Assembly: GCA_022495995.1 (NCBI GenBank)
Contig: JAFEMH010002573.1
Coordinates: forward strand, 1-64,000
DNA from: Adenophora triphylla var. japonica
Lineage: Eukaryota > Streptophyta > Magnoliopsida > Asterales > Campanulaceae
DNA: 64,000 nt
Direction of reading: 5' to 3'
The stretch's first letter is position 1, and each line of letters begins with the position of its first letter. Shown piece after piece: positions 60,074 through 64,000 of the stretch. A model generated the notes under the pieces. That model did no database searches and had not been told where the DNA came from. It worked only from the letters and a program-made list of their open reading frames with translations. The position numbers and the translations under genes were made by a program.

Positions 60074-61030
60074 CATAGGGCGACTTCCCCAAAATAGTCA
60101 AAACCTTAGGGTGACTTCCCAAAATAGTCAAACCATAGGGCGACTTCCCAAAATAGTCAAAACCTTAGGGTGACTTCCCAAAACAAAGTCAAACCATAGA
60201 GCGACTTCCCAAAAATAGTCGAACCATAGGGCGACTTCCCAAAAATAGTCAAACCATGGGCGACTTCCCAAAAATAGTCAAACGATAGGGCGACTTCCCA
60301 AAAATAGTCAAACCATAGGGCGACTTCCCAAAAACAGTCAGATCATAGGGTGACTTCCCAAAAATAGTCAAACCATAGGGTGACTTCCCAAAAATAGTCA
60401 AACCATAGGGCGACTTCCCCAAAACAGTCAAAACCTTAGGGTGACTTCCCCAAAACAGTCAAACCATAGAGCGACTTCCCAAAAATAGTCGAACCATAGG
60501 GCGACTTCCCAAAAATAGTCAAACCACAGGGCGACTTCCCAAAAATAGTCAAACGATAGGGTGACTTCCCCAAAACAGTCAAACCATAGGGCGACTTCCC
60601 AAAAACAGTCAGATCATAGGGTGACTTCCCAAAAATAGTCAGATCATAGGGTGACTTCCCAAAAATAGTCAGATCATAGGGTGACTTCCCAAAAATAGTC
60701 AAACCATAGGGTGACTTCCCAAAAATAGTCAAACTATAGGGCGACTTCCCCAAAACAGTCAAACCATAGGGCGACTTCCCCAAAACAGTCAAACCATAGG
60801 GCGACTTCCCAAAAATAGTCAGATCATAGGGTGACTTCCCAAAAATAATCAGATCATAGGGCGACTTCCCTAAAATAGTCAATCCCTCGGGTGACTCCCA
60901 AATACAGTCAATCTCTAGGGCGACTTCCCTAAAATAGTCAATCCCTCGGGTGACTCCCAAATACAGTCAATCTCTAGGACGACTTCCTTAAAATAGTCAA
61001 TCCTCGGGTGACCCCCAGATACAGTCAATC
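60074..61030. repeat. Tandem array B, 30 bp unit
   Basis: About 30 copies of catagggcgacttcccaaaa-atagtcaaac with point variants. Because 30 is a multiple of three, the minus strand is open over long stretches (LTIFGKSPYG repeated); this is a by-product of the period, not a gene. Confidence 0.95.
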
Positions 61031-61129
61031 CTTGGTCCATCCACTTGACCGACATTGATCACCTTTCTTCCCGATGGTTCTCGTAAGCCCGAGTCTTCCC
61101 CAGCAAAAACACCTTCAAATAGCCTCCAT

Positions 61130-61715
61130 CAGGTACCGAACCTCAACTTAGGTTCATACTCCTGAACAAAATCTTAACTTAGGTTCATACTCCTGAACTA
61201 AGTCTCCATTAGGTTCATACTCCTGAACCGAACCTCAAATTAGGTTCATACTCCTGAACTAAGTTCCCATTTAGGTTCATACTCCTGAACAAGACCTCAA
61301 CTTAGGTTCATACTCCTGAACTAAGTTCCCATTTAGGTTCATACTCCTGAACCAAATCTCAACTTAGGTTCATACTCCTGAACTAAGTCTCCATTTAGGT
61401 TCATACTCCTGAACAAGACCTCAACTTAGGTTCATACTCCTGAACTAAGTTCCCATTTAGGTTCATACTCCTGAACCAAATCTCAACTTAGGTTCATACT
61501 CCTGAACTAAGTCTCCATTAGGTTCACACTCCTGAACCGAACCTCAACTTAGGTTCATACTCCTGAACTAAGTTCCCATTTAGGTTCATACTCCTGAACA
61601 AAATCTCAACTTAGGTTCATGCTCCTGAACTAAGTCTCCATTAGGTTCATACTCCTGAACCGAACCTCAACTTAGATTCATACTCCTGAACTAAGTTCCC
61701 ATTTAGGTTCATACC
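61130..61715. repeat. Tandem array C, about 30 bp unit in alternating dimers
   Basis: About 19 copies of aggttcatactcctgaac followed alternately by taagtyyccattt or by (c/a)aa-cctcaactt, giving a roughly 61 bp higher-order period. Confidence 0.93.
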
Positions 61716-61729
61716 CTCTCAAAAGAAAT

Positions 61730-62195
61730 TCCCGGCAGTTAAACGTAAGACCGAGTGCCCCGAGAAAGATAACGGAATCCCGTTTCTTTCATCAAAATTA
61801 CCCCCGGCAGTTAAACGTAAGACCGAGTGCCCCGAGAAAGATAACGGAATCCCGTTTCTTTCATCAAAATTACCCCCGGCAGTCAAACGTAAGACCGAGT
61901 GACCCGAGAAAGATAACGAGATCCCGTATCTTTCATCAAAATCACCCAACGGCAGTCAAACGTAAGACCGATCTCCCCGAGAAAGATAACGAGATCCCGT
62001 ATCTTTCATCAAAATCTTCCCCGGCAGTCAAACGTAAGACCGAGTGCCCCGAGAAAGATAACGAGATCCCGTATCTTTCATCAAAATCTTCCCTAAGCAA
62101 CAAACGTAAGACCGATCTCCTCGAGAAAGATAACGAGATCCCGTATCTTTCATCAAAATCTTCCCGGCGATCAAACGTAAGACCGATTTCCCGAA
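61730..62195. repeat. Tandem array D, about 72 bp unit
   Basis: Six to seven copies of cggcagtcaaacgtaagacc-gagtgccccgagaaagataa-cgagatcccgtatctttcat-caaaatcttccc. Later copies are more diverged. Confidence 0.93.
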
Positions 62196-62415
62196 GAATA
62201 CGTCTGATTTTCCCCAGCAAAGGCTAACAAAATCCCCAGCAAAGTCAACGGAATCCCAAAAGCCAACGGAATCTCGAGTAGTACTCGAACTACGAAAGGG
62301 CTTGATTCCCACTAGGGATACGTAGGTAGCCTATCATTAGGTCCAGCCCCTCGACCAAAACGGTCACCCTCTCCTTCGGCAGCAGACGAAGTCCACCGAA
62401 AGGCCATTTCAAATC

Positions 62416-62560
62416 AAGGTTCGAGGCACCTAAAACGCCATCTCCAAGGTCCGAGGCACCTAAAAAGCCATCTCCAAGGTTCGAGGCACCTAAAACGCCA
62501 TCTCCAAGGTTCGAGGCACCTAAAACGCCATCTTCAAGGTTTGAGGCACCTAAGACGCTA
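62416..62560. repeat. Tandem array E, 30 bp unit
   Basis: Five copies of caaggttcgaggcacctaaa-acgccatctc, with one more at 62713-62741. Around it (62280-62340 and 62750-62820) a block ending ggatacgtaggtagcctatc is duplicated. Confidence 0.9.
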
Positions 62561-62894
62561 TCACTAGAAAAGCGATAAATCGCAATCATCCCCAGCAGAG
62601 ACCGAAAATGGTCATTCCTATCCCCAGAGCGGATAGCCATCAGACCGAAAATGGTCATCTCTTATCCCCAGCAGAGTTTCTTTCCAGCAACCGACTGCAG
62701 AACTCGCTCATCAGGTTCGAGGCACCTAAAACGCCATCATCTCCAGGGTCAAAGACCCGAACTACGGCCGGCTTGATTCCCACTCGGGATACGTAGGTAG
62801 CCTATCGCTAGGTTCAGCCACTCGATCACTTGATCATCCTGCCAAATATGGAGCCTTACTCTTATCGACGACCCCGCTTCCTTCGAAAGCGCCG

Positions 62895-62909
62895 TCGCCG
62901 AGGGGCTAC
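62895..62909 (+). other. Polypurine tract of the gag-only element
   Basis: gtcgccgaggggctac directly precedes the TG of the second LTR. Confidence 0.75.
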
Positions 62910-64000
62910 TGTAAGTGCTCCAATTTGAGTTGGTAGCGTTTTCGTTAGAAAGTTAACGAAAGTTTTAACATTTCTAACATTTCTAACTATTCCTAACATT
63001 TCTAACAAAGTGAGGGTAGATTAGGAATTGCCATTTAAAGATAAACAAGGAAAAGAATCTCAAAAAGCAAAAGAAATTGGAAAAATCCGAATTGGGCAAG
63101 TTGAAAAACATAAAGTGCTGGAATTTTGAATTTTATTCCTCCTGTCCAAAGCCTGCAGCCTCGAGATGAACAGTGCACGCCTACGGGAACCCTCCGCGCG
63201 GACATATATGACATTTCCAGTGTCCTATAAATTGAACCCTCCTCTCTCAGTTTAAAGGAGGAATTTGATCACAGCAACGAAGTTCTGGCGAAATATAGAG
63301 AGAAAACAGTGGGAATCCCTTGATTGCCACCTTTTTCTCTTGAATCTTTCCCAATCTCACTCCAAACACAAATCCAAACATCAAACCTTGATACTCCTCA
63401 AGCCAAACACCAAATCTTGATACTCCTCAAGTCAAATTCCAAGCCTAGGAAGATAGGGTGTCACCATTGGTAAAGCCCTCCTTCTCAAAACCCTAAAATT
63501 CACTTTTGACTTCTTGTTCATCTTGTTCTTCTTACTTGGATCTACTTGATGTTTAGTTTAACTTGAGTTTTGACCCAAGATGGTCATCTTGAAGTTCATC
63601 TTCATGAATGACCATCTCAAATGGTCTATATTTTAAATCTCTAAATTGATTTTTTCTCTTTAATTTCATTTCTACAAAATATCCCCTTTCCCTTTGCAAA
63701 GGACATGTTTAAACCCCATAAATTCCCCAAGGATGACTTGAATATGATAACCACTCAATAAAAAGTAGTGGTATCAAGTCTAGGGATGAAAATGGGGTGA
63801 ACATAGATGCAAATCCCCCAAATATCACATTTTCCCTCAAGAACATCTTGCTGTCCAGTAGCATTGTTCTGAGACCTCAGTCCATTTTCTTATTTTTTGG
63901 ACCCAGTAAAACTTGGAATTGGGTGTTGACTACAAAACACTTTTTGTAGCCAACATCCAGATCTTTCCAGACATATTTTTATTTTATTTTTTGAGTAAGT
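62910..64000 (+). repeat. 3' LTR of the gag-only element (cut by the window end)
   Basis: Identical to 50982-52072 except for one A/C difference (51285-51290 versus the corresponding bases near 63218). Confidence 0.97.

Larger units (their letters stand above)
50982..64000 (+). mobile_element. Gag-only Tat/Ogre-like LTR retrotransposon (TR-GAG type), extends beyond the window
   Basis: LTRs at 50982-52669 and 62910-64000+, PBS-like TGGCGACTC after the first LTR, PPT CCGAGGGGCTAC before the second, a broken Tat-type gag in between and no protease, RT, RNase H or integrase anywhere in the 10.2 kb interior. The LTRs show one mismatch in the 1091 bp that can be compared. It is therefore a recently moved, non-autonomous element. 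Confidence 0.9.

Noticed and set aside
60436..60960. 174-codon minus-strand ORF of LTIFGKSPYG repeats
   Set aside because: The 30 bp tandem period keeps a frame open by arithmetic. There is no start context, and neighbouring variants break it.
60074..62560. Regular ~30 bp repeats resembling a CRISPR array
   Set aside because: The units are head-to-tail tandem repeats without unique spacers, inside a plant LTR retrotransposon.

Overview
The window is repeat-rich nuclear DNA of a flowering plant, most likely a eudicot. The evidence is several plant-specific LTR retrotransposon lineages (Ty3/Gypsy Tat and Athila types, a Sirevirus-like Ty1/Copia), CACTA ends, Stowaway-like MITEs, GT-AG introns and one recognisable nuclear gene for a plastid-type NFU iron-sulfur scaffold. 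I cannot name the species.

Layout. 1-340: partial Copia-like LTR. About 341-13091: remnant of a Tat-lineage Gypsy element whose gag-pol runs on the minus strand (13091 to 7524) and which carries, beyond pol, a spliced gene pair on the plus strand (1388-4841). An Athila-type solo LTR (about 5690-7380, with a MITE inside) sits between them. 13092-15049: a CACTA end with its subterminal repeats, an AT microsatellite and unclassified DNA. 15050-18891: GGCCTTGGCC-rich modules, each followed by a plant snRNA-type promoter (USE plus TATA at constant spacing). 18892-19470: a second CACTA end. 19813-39584: the NFU gene on the minus strand. Its last coding exon is split by a non-autonomous Athila-type LTR element (19873-37251), which itself contains a complete 12 kb Athila element (24686-36723) with a 5 bp duplication GTATG. 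39595-50981: a Sirevirus-like Copia element with an intact 5' LTR, gag-pol, then a divergent pair of extra ORFs. 50982-end: inserted into the last of those ORFs, a Tat/Ogre-like element that keeps only a broken gag and has a long 3' noncoding region of tandem arrays; its second LTR runs off the window.

The history can be read from the nesting. The non-autonomous element hit NFU first (LTRs differ by about 1%), then Athila hit that element's LTR (about 0.6%). The gag-only element is the youngest (one mismatch seen in 1091 bp). All retroelement coding regions carry stops, frameshifts or mutated catalytic residues. The NFU exons read clean up to the insertion.

The points most worth checking are the five USE/TATA modules, the divergent ORF pair inside a Copia element, a CTACG...CGTAG-flanked RNA-like structure shared by Athila and Tat/Ogre-like elements, the nearly identical LTRs flanking a dead gag, and element-specific short words scattered through whole retrotransposons. 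Divergence figures and copy counts were made by eye.
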